From NCBI RefSeq assembly GCF_003056345.1, contig NZ_PYWB01000008.1, positions 62,001 through 126,000 on the forward strand: 64,000 nt of DNA, given 5' to 3'. The notes beneath the pieces are model-generated. The model did not search any database. It saw nothing but the letters and a program-made list of their open reading frames with translations, and was not told where the DNA came from. The position numbers and the translations under genes are program-made. Each line of letters begins with the position of its first letter. Positions within the stretch are counted from its first letter, which is position 1. This document shows positions 36,366-45,265 of the stretch, one piece after another. This stretch comes from Devosia submarina. GTDB lineage: Bacteria; Pseudomonadota; Alphaproteobacteria; Rhizobiales; Devosiaceae.

Positions 36366-36638
36366 TTGCAAGTAGTCGTTCGCGATAACAACGTAGACCA
36401 GGCGCTGCGCGCGCTTAAGAAAAAGCTGCAGCGCGAAGGCGTCTTCCGTGAAATGAAGCTGCGCAACTACTATGAGAAGCCATCCGAAAAGAAGGCTCGT
36501 CAGAAGGCTGAGGCCGTTCGTCGTGCCCGCAAGCTGGCTCGCAAGCGTGCGCAGCGTGAAGGCGGTTTGCCCGCCCCAACGCCGGCTGCACGTCCCGGCC
36601 AGGCTGGCCGTCCGGCTGCAGCGGCACCGCGCAGCTAA
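36366..36638 (+). CDS. rpsU: Ribosomal protein S21
   Basis: 90 residues: [20 protein letters not shown] and [19 protein letters not shown] are the S21 core, followed by an Arg/Ala/Pro-rich tail common in this order. Starts at TTG 36366 with AAAGGGCGG upstream; no ATG is available before the conserved core. It helps the anti-Shine-Dalgarno region at initiation. Strong terminator follows. Confidence 0.95.
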   Translation: MQVVVRDNNVDQALRALKKKLQREGVFREMKLRNYYEKPSEKKARQKAEAVRRARKLARKRAQREGGLPAPTPAARPGQAGRPAAAAPRS

Positions 36639-36655
36639 GCTTCCGGCAATCAATC

Positions 36656-36684
36656 AAAACGCCGTCCTTCGGGGCGGCGTTTTT
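36656..36684 (+). terminator. Intrinsic terminator after rpsU
   Basis: AAAACGCCGTCC-TTCG-GGGCGGCGTTTTT: strong stem with a stable UUCG tetraloop and T-run, 17 bases after the stop. Confidence 0.95.
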
Positions 36685-36772
36685 GTTTGCTCAGGGAACA
36701 TAGGCCTTGCTGTTGAACCGAACGCGCCGTTTCTCGTTGTTCTGGCACACGCTGCAAACTGGTGAGCCCCTT

Positions 36773-36976
36773 ATGAGAAACAGAAGCACCCTGATCGGCA
36801 TTGCTATTTTGGTTGTCGGCCTGTTGGTGGCAGTCCTTGTCTTCACCAACATCAACAACACACCCGATGCTGGAAGCGGTCAGACAGAAGTGGACAATGT
36901 TTCTGCAGGCGCGACCGAAGTAACTCCTGATGCTGTAGGCGGGGAAGCACCGGATCAGCCGCAGCCTTCACCGTAA
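36773..36976 (+). CDS. Small single-span membrane protein
   Basis: 67 residues: MRNRSTLIGIAILVVGLLVA forms one membrane helix at 7-28, followed by an acidic Gly/Asp/Pro-rich tail. No family recognised. ATG at 36773 follows the GAGCCCC stretch; the tail would face the periplasm if the basic N-terminus is inside. Confidence 0.6.
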   Translation: MRNRSTLIGIAILVVGLLVAVLVFTNINNTPDAGSGQTEVDNVSAGATEVTPDAVGGEAPDQPQPSP

Positions 36977-36999
36977 TCCTGTGGTTTGAAGGGCCCGAC

Positions 37000-37809
37000 T
37001 TAACGCGCCATGGCCTGTGCGAAAAAGGACGCTGCGTGGCTCCAGATCCCGCGGGCCCAGAGATCCCCATGGTCTGCACCGGGCTCGATCCAGAGCTCGC
37101 CCTTGTTGGGCACCAGGGGAAACAGGCGCTCGCCATTGCTGACATCGATGATCGTGTCCGCCGTGCCATGCGCCACCAGCACGGGTTCGCCAACATCGAC
37201 GATCCATTGCTTGACTGGAAACTGATCCTGCATCACCGCGCTGACGGGCAGATAAGGATAGCGCTCGCTAGCAACATTGGCCGCCGACAAAAACGGGGTT
37301 TCCAGCAACAAGGCCTCTGCATCGCGCACACTAGCAACATACGCCGCAGGCCCTGAACCCAGCGACCTCCCCCAAATCATGATGGGGACGCCCCTTGCTT
37401 GAGCCCAGTCGAAAGCCGCGACGGCATCCTCCAGAATATTGTCCTGCGTGATTTCACCTGGGGACATGGGAAAGCCGCGGTAGTCGAAGGACAGAAAACC
37501 GTATCCGTCCGCAACAAACTGCTCGAACCGCTCATGCTCGGCGCTGAAACTGCCTGAATTGCCCTTGTAGTAGATGATCAACGGCATTCCAGGATGGGGC
37601 GCCTGGTACCACCCGTTGATCATGCCATCGCCGGAAACGATGCTTACAACCACAGCTCCCGGCAAGCTGGCTTCTGAAAGCGCGACGATTTCGCCCTCGG
37701 GAAAGTACTGCAGCGCCCGCTGATTGAAGTACATGTACCCCACGACGGCCGCATACAGAACGGCCACAACCAAGGCCAAGCCAACAAGAAGACGAACAAT
37801 AAGCTTCAA
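37000..37809 (-). CDS. Membrane-anchored alpha/beta hydrolase (BEM46/YfhR-like)
   Basis: 269 residues. An N-terminal membrane helix (about 5-27), then an alpha/beta hydrolase with the nucleophile elbow GRSLGSG (Ser near 148), Asp in HGTADTIIDVSN and His in GADHGDLW. The fold matches YfhR/ABHD13-type hydrolases. Substrate unknown; the protein is anchored in the inner membrane. Confidence 0.82.
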   Translation of the reverse strand: MKLIVRLLVGLALVVAVLYAAVVGYMYFNQRALQYFPEGEIVALSEASLPGAVVVSIVSGDGMINGWYQAPHPGMPLIIYYKGNSGSFSAEHERFEQFVADGYGFLSFDYRGFPMSPGEITQDNILEDAVAAFDWAQARGVPIMIWGRSLGSGPAAYVASVRDAEALLLETPFLSAANVASERYPYLPVSAVMQDQFPVKQWIVDVGEPVLVAHGTADTIIDVSNGERLFPLVPNKGELWIEPGADHGDLWARGIWSHAASFFAQAMAR

Positions 37810-37866
37810 CGATAACCTCGGCAGGTGGGACGGAGAACGTCCTGTTTAAGGCAAGCCGGTGCCTTG

Positions 37867-38505
37867 CTAAAGCTCTTCGATGACCTGCGCCAGGGCTCGA
37901 TCAAACACTTCTGCCGGCTGTGCGCCCGAAAGCGCATATTTCTCGCCGAATACAAAGAAGGGTACGCCGCGAATGCCTTGGGCTGCTGCGTCATTGGCCA
38001 ATTGTTCGGTGATGGCCAACTCATGCTCATCGTTCATGGCGTCGAGCGCATCGCCGCGATCGAAACCGAACTCGACGGCGATGTCAGCTAGGACATTGTC
38101 ATCATTGATCTGGCGATGTTCCAGGAAATACGCGTTAGCGATCGCATTGGCCAGTTCGTGCTGAATGCCAAGGGGCTTGGCAAGGCGTGTAATGGTGTGC
38201 GCCTTTTTGGTTGGAAACATGCGCGGCTGCTTGGATAGGTCGAGCTCAACACCAGCCTTGCGGGCTTCGCCCTCTACCCGCGCCCACATTTCGCTGGGCT
38301 CATTGCCATATCTCTCGCGCAGCATATCCGCGACAACAACGCCTTCAGGCGGTGTGTTAGGATCGAGATAGAAGGGATGGTTCTCGATGATCACATCGAT
38401 GTCATCAGCCAGTTTGGCGACCGCGGCGTCAAGTCGGGCTGAACCAACCACACACCAGGGACAAACCACATCTGTGAATACGTCGATCTTGAGCTGTTTG
38501 GTCAT
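37867..38505 (-). CDS. DsbA-family oxidoreductase (FrnE-like)
   Basis: 212 residues, no signal peptide, so cytoplasmic. Thioredoxin-type active site CPWC at 15-18 in FTDVVCPWCVVGSARLD, then a helical insert and GVRGVPFFVFGEKY-like RGVPFFVFGEKYALSGAQ near 180. This matches the FrnE/polyketide-biosynthesis DsbA-like branch with possible thiol-disulfide or GSH-linked activity. Confidence 0.88.
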   Translation of the reverse strand: MTKQLKIDVFTDVVCPWCVVGSARLDAAVAKLADDIDVIIENHPFYLDPNTPPEGVVVADMLRERYGNEPSEMWARVEGEARKAGVELDLSKQPRMFPTKKAHTITRLAKPLGIQHELANAIANAYFLEHRQINDDNVLADIAVEFGFDRGDALDAMNDEHELAITEQLANDAAAQGIRGVPFFVFGEKYALSGAQPAEVFDRALAQVIEEL

Positions 38506-38582
38506 GGCAAATCCTCTTTGCCATCACATGGCTCGCGCAAACGGTAATCGCAAGAACGCACCTGATAGTAACCGGCCTAGGT

Positions 38583-39152
38583 TCAGGCCGGTGCATTCAC
38601 ATTGGCGTTGGCATTGGTGAGACCAAAAGGCGGCGTCCAGCCGGCAACAAAGCTAAGGCCGACAAAGGCGCTAAGCCCCAGCCAAGCAAGGCCTGGCAGC
38701 ATGACCACGCCTGCCAGATGCGACACCTTGGCCGTGCGAATGGCTGCGCCCAGACCCACGATTAGCAGGCTCATAGACATGATGCTGAGCATCAATGAGT
38801 CGAGCGGGGCAACAATGAATGGGAACACGATTGTTCCGGCCATCAGGGCCACGAGCCACCAACCAGCATTGGCACCAGCCTCACCTTTTGGGGCAACCAT
38901 CCAGCGGGCAATGCCAAACAATGGAAGAGCCATCAGGTACAGCGCAGCACCCATCCAGCCGGGCATGCCAAATGGCGCAAAGAACAGCGGCGTCACAGCG
39001 TTGAGCTGAGCGACACCATTAAACACCATGTAAGCAGCGACTGGCAGCACAGCACTGAGAAGAAAACCGAGCACATCGTGCCGGTTGACATCCAAAACTG
39101 ACTGCGATTTTGTAGCGTAGCTTGCTGCAGTGATGGTCGCCATTTTCGGCAC
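38583..39152 (-). CDS. tspO: TspO/MBR-like membrane protein
   Basis: 189 residues with five predicted membrane helices. FAPFGMPGWMGAALYLMALPLFGIAR and LPGLAWLGLSAFVGLSF stand where TspO has its GWVF-PVW and PYL-W--FA-LN motifs, but several Trp/Asn positions are changed. TspO binds porphyrins and regulates tetrapyrrole export in Rhodobacter. I call it TspO-like only; it may be another five-helix protein. Confidence 0.55.
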   Translation of the reverse strand: MPKMATITAASYATKSQSVLDVNRHDVLGFLLSAVLPVAAYMVFNGVAQLNAVTPLFFAPFGMPGWMGAALYLMALPLFGIARWMVAPKGEAGANAGWWLVALMAGTIVFPFIVAPLDSLMLSIMSMSLLIVGLGAAIRTAKVSHLAGVVMLPGLAWLGLSAFVGLSFVAGWTPPFGLTNANANVNAPA

Positions 39153-39413
39153 CTGAACTAGAAGAACTGTGGGAGTAAGAGCCCGAGCGGCCCATCGGTT
39201 CCGTAAGCGTTAATTCACGACTTGGGGATTGACGCTGGGGAAGTTGCCCTGACCTATGCAATTGCAGCGCTCACGCACCCACCTTAATGGGTGGTCGCGC
39301 TATGTATTTAGGACATCGGCTGGTGGGGAGGTGCGCGCCTTGGCTGCAGCCAGGCTCTGGTCAAACCGTAAAGACGGATTTTATAAGGCGTTCAGCAATG
39401 CCCGGAGCTGATC

Positions 39414-39620
39414 ATGACAGAGTTCGCCACACGCCTTGAAGCTCTTGAAACACGCATCGCCTTTCAGGACCAAACCATTGAAGAACTTAACGCAACGATC
39501 ACTGCCCAATGGCGGCAGATTGATCTGCTGACCCGCAAGCTCGAGATTGTTGAAGAGCAGGTGCGATCAGGCGTGCATATCGCCGATCCCGGCACAGAAC
39601 CGCCCCCACCACATTACTGA
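39414..39620 (+). CDS. slyX: SlyX family protein
   Basis: 68 residues: TEFATRLEALETRIAFQDQT and a heptad-rich coiled coil, ending in the typical PPPPHY tail. SlyX has no known molecular role. It converges with pntB with only 8 bases between stops. Confidence 0.9.
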   Translation: MTEFATRLEALETRIAFQDQTIEELNATITAQWRQIDLLTRKLEIVEEQVRSGVHIADPGTEPPPPHY

Positions 39621-39628
39621 TGCCTGCC

Positions 39629-41035
39629 TTAGTGCCCGAGCGCCTTGACGATTTCCTCGGTGACCTTCTTGGCGTCGCCAAACAGCATCATGGTGTTGTC
39701 GCGGAAGAACAATTCGTTTTGTACGCCCGCATAGCCAGCTGCCATGCCGCGCTTGATGAACAGCACTGTTCCTGAGTCTTCGACATTGAGTACCGGCATG
39801 CCATAAATGGGCGAGCTTTTATCGGTCTTGGCTGAGGGGTTGGTCACGTCATTGGCGCCGATAACGAAGGCCACGTCGGACTGGGCGAATTCGGAATTAA
39901 TGTCTTCAAGTTCGAAGACCTCGTCATAGGGCACATTGGCTTCGGCCAGCAGCACGTTCATGTGCCCCGGCATGCGGCCCGCAACCGGGTGTATGGCGTA
40001 TTTCACCGTCACCCCCTCATGCTTCAGCAAATCGGCCATTTCACGCAAGGCATGCTGGGCCTGCGCTACGGCCATGCCATAGCCGGGCACAATGATGACC
40101 TTGCCCGCGTTTTTCATCAGGAACGCTGCGTCGTCTGCTGCGCCTTGCTTGACCGGACGATTATCTTCCGCAGCTCCTGCTCCAGCGTCGCTGTCACCGC
40201 CAAAGCCGCCGAGGATCACCGAGACGAAAGAGCGGTTCATGGCCTTGCACATGATGTAGCTCAGAATCGCGCCGGATGAGCCGACCAGGGCTCCGGTGAT
40301 GATGAGTGCCGTATTGCCCAGCGTGAAACCGATGCCCGCCGCTGCCCAGCCGGAATAGGAATTGAGCATGGACACTACCACCGGCATGTCCGCTCCGCCG
40401 ATCGGAATGATCATGAGCCCGCCCAAGATCAGCGCCAACAGAGTAATGACCCAGAACAGCCAGGGATCGGCTGAGGTCGTGAATGCCCAGACCAGCAGCA
40501 GGATAGCTATACCTATCGCGATGTGGATGAAGTGACGGGCCGGCAGGATGATGGGCTTGCCGCTCATATTGCCGTTGAGCTTGGCGACGGCGATTACCGA
40601 ACCGGTGAAGGTAAAGGCGCCGATCGCCACCCCGATGCTCATCTCGATCAGCGCTTGGGCATGAATATCACCCGGAACGCCGATCTCGAACGAGGCAGGC
40701 GCATAGAGTGCGGCTGCGGCAACAAACACGGCTGCCAGGCCGACAAGCGAGTGAAAAGCGGCCACCAATTGCGGCATGTCGGTCATCTTGACCGTGCGTG
40801 CCATATACGCGCCGACGCCCCCACCAATGCCCAGGCCGGCAATGATCAAGAGCCAGCTGATCCAATCGGACGGCGCAGCGACGGCCAGCGTCGTCACAAT
40901 GGCGATGCCCATGCCAACCATGCCCAAGAGATTGCCCTGCCGGGCTGATCGTGGGCTGGACAGGCCGCGCAGGGCGAGGATGAACAGGACGCCGGAAACC
41001 AGATAAAGCAGGGCTGCCCATTCTGCAGAGATCAT
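39629..41035 (-). CDS. pntB: Transhydrogenase subunit beta (PntB)
   Basis: 468 residues. Nine or so membrane helices in the first half, then the NADP-binding domain III with GYGMAVAQAQHALREMAD and the GxGxxV-like loop, and GANDVTNPSAKTDKSSPIYGMP. It moves hydride from NADH to NADP driven by proton flow. Start ATG at 41035 is 4 bases from the pntAB stop. Confidence 0.95.
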   Translation of the reverse strand: MISAEWAALLYLVSGVLFILALRGLSSPRSARQGNLLGMVGMGIAIVTTLAVAAPSDWISWLLIIAGLGIGGGVGAYMARTVKMTDMPQLVAAFHSLVGLAAVFVAAAALYAPASFEIGVPGDIHAQALIEMSIGVAIGAFTFTGSVIAVAKLNGNMSGKPIILPARHFIHIAIGIAILLLVWAFTTSADPWLFWVITLLALILGGLMIIPIGGADMPVVVSMLNSYSGWAAAGIGFTLGNTALIITGALVGSSGAILSYIMCKAMNRSFVSVILGGFGGDSDAGAGAAEDNRPVKQGAADDAAFLMKNAGKVIIVPGYGMAVAQAQHALREMADLLKHEGVTVKYAIHPVAGRMPGHMNVLLAEANVPYDEVFELEDINSEFAQSDVAFVIGANDVTNPSAKTDKSSPIYGMPVLNVEDSGTVLFIKRGMAAGYAGVQNELFFRDNTMMLFGDAKKVTEEIVKALGH

Positions 41036-41039
41036 CAGC

Positions 41040-41402
41040 TCAGCCCTTTTTCTTGTACATGCCGAGCATGCGCTGGGTGACGAGGAACCCGCCAAAAATG
41101 TTCACGCTTGCCAGAACCAGGGCAATGAAGCCAAAGAGCTTGCTGATCCAGCTCGCATCTGTCGCAAGATGAACGCCAACGGCCAGCAGCGCACCAACGA
41201 CGATCACCGAAGAAATGGCGTTGGTGACGCTCATCAAGGGCGTGTGCAGGGCTGGAGTAACCGACCAAACGACGAAATAGCCAACAAAGATGGCCAGCAC
41301 GAAAATAGCCAGCCGGAAGGTGAAGGGATCGATGGCGCCGCCTGTGGCTGCATGCGCGGCTGTAGCCAAGATTTCCGCGCTCTGTTCGGCAGTGCTTTCC
41401 AT
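41040..41402 (-). CDS. pntAB: Transhydrogenase alpha subunit, membrane part (PntAB)
   Basis: 120 residues with three membrane helices (starting about 28, 56 and 85) and the [14 protein letters not shown] end. In Hyphomicrobiales the alpha subunit is split into a catalytic and a membrane polypeptide, as here. Its ATG overlaps the pntAA stop by one base. Confidence 0.95.
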   Translation of the reverse strand: MESTAEQSAEILATAAHAATGGAIDPFTFRLAIFVLAIFVGYFVVWSVTPALHTPLMSVTNAISSVIVVGALLAVGVHLATDASWISKLFGFIALVLASVNIFGGFLVTQRMLGMYKKKG

Positions 41403-42940
41403 TACTCTGGGTCCTTTGGCGCTATGGATTTGCGGACCTTTCGCGACACCGCTGCAGAACTGCCCTGGCCAGCTTCGGGAGCCAAGGCAGTGGCCTCGAT
41501 CACCCTTCGCGTGCGCGACCGCGCTTTGACGACGGCGGGCTCGGGCAAGGTCGACAAAAGCTTGGGATTGTCACTCTTGGCCGCGAGAGCTGCGTTGATA
41601 ACGGCGGTAGCCTTCTTGGTGGCGGCCTTCTTGGCTGGCGTAGGCTGGGGGTCGGCCGCCGCCGGAATCGACTGCTCGACACCTGGAGCGGCCTTCTTGG
41701 GGGTATCAGCCATTGCGGGCACTTGCGTCTTGCGGGCGGTGGCCTTGCGCAAGGGCTTGACTTCAGCAGTATCCATGGGGGCTGGACCGCCAATTGGCTC
41801 AGCTTGGGCTAGTTGAGCAAAGCTGGAATGAACCACCTGCCCGCCACGTGTCAAGACAACAGCGCGGACCAGTTCGTCATCCCAGTCAACAGCAAGGGTC
41901 TTACTCTTGGGATCGATCAGCGTGGATACAAAGGCAAGAAGATTGCGGGCATAAAGCTGGCTGGCCGTCGTAGGGATGCGGCCCTGGACATTGGTATAGC
42001 CCACAATACGAACGCCATTGTGCTCGATGATCTGGTCGGGTTGGGTCAACTCCACATTGCCGCCGCGCTCGGCGGCTAGATCAACGATGACAGATCCAGG
42101 CGCCATGGACTCGACCATGGTACGGGTGATCAACCGCGGTGCCGGGCGCCCAGGGATCAGCGCGGTTGTTATAACGATGTCCTGCTTGGCGATGTGCTGC
42201 GCCGTCAGCTCGGCTTGCTTGGCCTGGTATTCAGCCGACATCTGCTTGGCGTAACCGCCTGCCGTTTCCGCCTGCTTGAACTCGTCATCTTCCACCGCGA
42301 TGAACTTGCCGCCTAGTGACTCCACCTGTTCCTTGGCAGCGGGGCGCACATCAGTCGCCGAAACAACCGCTCCCAGGCGCCTGGCCGTGGCGATCGCCTG
42401 TAGACCCGCCACGCCGGCACCCATCACGAAAACCTTGGCCGGTCGCACCGTGCCGGCTGCCGTCATCATCATGGGAAAGGCACGCTCGAACACGGCGGCC
42501 GCTTCGATCACGCTTTGATAGCCCGCAAGATTGGCCTGGGAGGAAAGAATATCCATGACCTGCGCGCGGGTGATACGCGGCATCAATTCCATGGACATGG
42601 CTGTTACACCCGCCTGCGCAAGCGCCAGGATGTCAGCTTCATTGCCATAAGGATCAAGGGCGCCGATCACCAAGGCACCGGTAGCGACGCCGGCAAGTGA
42701 AGCGGCGCTGGGCCGCCGCACCGTAAGTACGATCTCGGCGCCAGCAAGCGCAGCGTCGGCCGAGAGCACGACATTGGCACCGGCCGCCATATAGTCCTGA
42801 TCCATGATCCGGGAGCCAGAACCCGCGCCGGTTTCCACCGCGAGGCTAGCACCGAGCGCGATCAGCTTGCCCGCTGTCTCCGGCGTAAGCGCAACCCGGT
42901 TTTCACCCGCAAAACGCTCGCGAAGAACAGCGATTTTCAT
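41402..42940 (-). CDS. pntAA: Transhydrogenase alpha subunit, NAD-binding part, with long tail (PntAA)
   Basis: 512 residues. The AlaDH/PNT-type NAD domain starts [20 protein letters not shown] and holds the [18 protein letters not shown] nucleotide loop near 175. The core normally ends near residue 380. Here a tail of about 135 residues follows (from AQAEPIGG), rich in Lys, Ala and Pro ([13 protein letters not shown]) and reminiscent of histone-H1-like linkers. Whether the tail affects assembly is unknown. It begins 64 bases after the oxidase subunit IV gene, likely one operon. Confidence 0.94.
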   Translation of the reverse strand: MKIAVLRERFAGENRVALTPETAGKLIALGASLAVETGAGSGSRIMDQDYMAAGANVVLSADAALAGAEIVLTVRRPSAASLAGVATGALVIGALDPYGNEADILALAQAGVTAMSMELMPRITRAQVMDILSSQANLAGYQSVIEAAAVFERAFPMMMTAAGTVRPAKVFVMGAGVAGLQAIATARRLGAVVSATDVRPAAKEQVESLGGKFIAVEDDEFKQAETAGGYAKQMSAEYQAKQAELTAQHIAKQDIVITTALIPGRPAPRLITRTMVESMAPGSVIVDLAAERGGNVELTQPDQIIEHNGVRIVGYTNVQGRIPTTASQLYARNLLAFVSTLIDPKSKTLAVDWDDELVRAVVLTRGGQVVHSSFAQLAQAEPIGGPAPMDTAEVKPLRKATARKTQVPAMADTPKKAAPGVEQSIPAAADPQPTPAKKAATKKATAVINAALAAKSDNPKLLSTLPEPAVVKARSRTRRVIEATALAPEAGQGSSAAVSRKVRKSIAPKDPE

Positions 42941-43004
42941 GGAACTCTCCTGCCCGCCTGTCAGACGGACAGGCTTGTTTCGAATGCCTGCTTATGTGCC
43001 GCGA

Positions 43005-43172
43005 TCAGGGCTGGACGAGGAAGTACAGGATGACGATCAGCACCGCCATCGAGATAGCCGTCCACTTTACTCCGGTAAGGAACCCCCGATAGGTCCGCTC
43101 GTGCTGCGCATAATCCATGGGCGATTCCTGCACAGGTTCGGCATGGTGTTCAGCTTGGTTTGTATGGGCCAT
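43005..43172 (-). CDS. aa3-type cytochrome c oxidase subunit IV
   Basis: 55 residues. After a short hydrophilic lead it reads MDYAQHERTYRGFLTGVKW, the family signature, followed by one membrane helix (about 38-53). It is the small bacterial subunit IV of aa3 oxidase. Its position just before pntAA is common in Hyphomicrobiales. Confidence 0.92.
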   Translation of the reverse strand: MAHTNQAEHHAEPVQESPMDYAQHERTYRGFLTGVKWTAISMAVLIVILYFLVQP

Positions 43173-43221
43173 TATATCCTCGTCAAATCTGCTTTTCCGT
43201 GCGTTGCTTGTTCAACGCCGA

Positions 43222-45024
43222 TCAAGGGCTTGTGGCTTCCAGTTCATCAATCAAACCTTCGATCATCGACAAGCCGAGGGACCAGAATTGCGGGTCCTTT
43301 GCGTCAAGGCCAAATGGCGCCAGAAGTTCGGAATGATGCTTGCTGCCCCCTGCTTTGAGCAGCTCGAAATATCGCTCTGCAAAGCCCTCGTTAGCCTTCT
43401 CATACTGTGCATATAGCGAGTTCACAAGACAGTCACCAAAGGCATAGGCATAGACATAGAAGGGCGAGTGTATGAAGTGCGGGATATAGGCCCAGAAGGT
43501 CTCATATCCCTCGTTCTGCACGATCGCGTCGCCCAGCGATTCCTTTTGCACATCAAGCCAGATCTGGTTGATCTCTTCGGTACGCAATTCCCCCTGCCGG
43601 CGAGCAGTATGCACCCGCCGCTCAAAGGTATAAAAGGCGATCTGCCGCACCACGGTGTTGAGCATGTCCTCGACCTTGCTCGCAAGCAGGGCAAAGCGCT
43701 GCTGCGGATCGGTCGTCTTGTTGAGCAGCGAGCGGAAGGTTAGCATTTCGCCGAATACCGACGCTGTTTCGGCAAGCGTCAGAGGCGTGTTGCTGAGGAT
43801 GGGTCCCTGCGCTGCCGCCAGCCGCTGGTGCACGCCATGACCCAGCTCGTGCGCTAGGGTCATTATGTCACGCGAACGGCCCATATAGTTGAGCATGAGG
43901 TAGGGGTGGGCGCTGGGCACGGTTGGGTGCGCAAAAGCGCCGGACAGCTTGCCCTCGCCCACTGGCGCATCGATCCAGCCCGAATTGAAGAAAGGCTCCG
44001 CGACTTCCGCCAGCTTGGGCGAGAACTGCCCATAGGCTTCCATTACCGTGGACACGGCGCTGCTCCAGTCCCAAACGCGCTCGTCGCTCGTTGGTAGAGG
44101 CGCATTACGGTCCCAGGCGTTAAGCTTATCCTTACCAAACCACTTTGCCTTCATGGTGTAGTAACGATGGCTGAGGCGCGGATAGGCGTCAGTGACCGCC
44201 TTTTGCAGCGCATCCACCACTTCGCGTTCCACCGAATTGGCCATGTGCCGGCTATCGGCGATGTCCTCATAGCCGCGCCAGCGGTCAGAAATTTCCTTGT
44301 CCTTGGCAAGCACATTGGTGATGTGCGTGAACAGGCGCCCATTGGCCCTAAGGGTTTTACCTAGAGCCTTGAAGGCGCTCTCGCGCTTCTTCTCGTCCTT
44401 TTCGCTCAAGAGGTGGAGGGTCGCTTCCATATTGAGCGTTTCGCCATCCACCTCGAACTCAAGGCTCGAGAGTGTTTCGTCAAACAGCCGGTTCCAGGCG
44501 GAATAGGCCGTTACAGATTTGTCGTGGAACAGTTCTTCGAGCTTGTCGTCGAGCTGGTACGGCTTGGCCTTGCGCAACTCGGCAAACCACGTGCGATAGC
44601 GCGCCAATTCCGGATCAGCCGAGAAGGCTGCTTCAAGATCGGCATCGTCGATCCGATTGAGTTCAAGCTCGAAAAACAGCACACGGGTTGAAAGGTTCGT
44701 CAGCGCCTCGTTGGTATCGCCCATGAACTTGGCGCGGTCCGGGTCAGTCGATTTCTGCGCATATTGCAGAAACGAGAACGAGCCGATCTTGCCGGTAAGG
44801 TCGCCCAGCTTCTCGCTGTCCTTGATTGCCGTGATGAGTTTGCCGGCCCTAGTCAGCTCAACAAGCTTGCCCTTGTACGCCGCTTCGAACCGGGCGGCAT
44901 CCGCTTTGGCCTTGTCCAGATCCGCCTTGAATTCGGCGCTATCCCTGCCGGGATAAAGGTCGCTGAGGTCCCAAACAGGCAGGGCGCCGAACTGGTTGTG
45001 GCTCCTCTGGTCGGTCTCGGTCAT
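43222..45024 (-). CDS. pepF: M3-family oligoendopeptidase F
   Basis: 600 residues, full length. Zinc-binding HELGH at 392-396 in LAHELGHGVHQ, with a downstream Glu region, defines the M3 family. Degrades short peptides in the cytoplasm. ATG at 45024 with GGAG 7 bases upstream is preferred to a start at 45171. Upstream is the divergent sigma-54 regulator. Confidence 0.93.
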   Translation of the reverse strand: MTETDQRSHNQFGALPVWDLSDLYPGRDSAEFKADLDKAKADAARFEAAYKGKLVELTRAGKLITAIKDSEKLGDLTGKIGSFSFLQYAQKSTDPDRAKFMGDTNEALTNLSTRVLFFELELNRIDDADLEAAFSADPELARYRTWFAELRKAKPYQLDDKLEELFHDKSVTAYSAWNRLFDETLSSLEFEVDGETLNMEATLHLLSEKDEKKRESAFKALGKTLRANGRLFTHITNVLAKDKEISDRWRGYEDIADSRHMANSVEREVVDALQKAVTDAYPRLSHRYYTMKAKWFGKDKLNAWDRNAPLPTSDERVWDWSSAVSTVMEAYGQFSPKLAEVAEPFFNSGWIDAPVGEGKLSGAFAHPTVPSAHPYLMLNYMGRSRDIMTLAHELGHGVHQRLAAAQGPILSNTPLTLAETASVFGEMLTFRSLLNKTTDPQQRFALLASKVEDMLNTVVRQIAFYTFERRVHTARRQGELRTEEINQIWLDVQKESLGDAIVQNEGYETFWAYIPHFIHSPFYVYAYAFGDCLVNSLYAQYEKANEGFAERYFELLKAGGSKHHSELLAPFGLDAKDPQFWSLGLSMIEGLIDELEATSP

Positions 45025-45181
45025 CACAAATCTCCGGCTGGTCAAGGGGCGCGCGGACATTAGCGAGGCAGGCAAGCGATGGAAAGCATTTTGGATCAAT
45101 CGCTGTTTGGGAAAGCCGCCACCTAACCTCTCGCTGCGATGGAGTATCGGGCGAGTGTCTCGGCCACACAAATCTCCATGA

Positions 45182-45196
45182 TTAATCCCGTCTTAA
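45182..45196. promoter_or_regulatory. CtrA box upstream of the TacA-like gene
   Basis: TTAATCCCGTCTTAA fits TTAA-N7-TTAA exactly, 70-84 bases before the start codon of the regulator gene and 158 bases before pepF. If it activates the plus strand with the usual geometry, transcription would begin near 45220. Confidence 0.6.
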
Positions 45197-45222
45197 GACC
45201 GTCCCCCCATGCTGTTCCCAAA

Positions 45223-45243
45223 ACGGCACACGAATCGTGCCGT
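45223..45243. promoter_or_regulatory. Inverted repeat with a GANTC site before the TacA-like gene
   Basis: Perfect arms ACGGCAC/GTGCCGT around ACGAATC; GAATC (45232-45236) is a CcrM methylation site. It lies 23 bases before the start codon, so it is an operator or a 5'-leader hairpin. Confidence 0.45.
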
Positions 45244-45265
45244 GAATATTACTTTCGGAGTTTGG

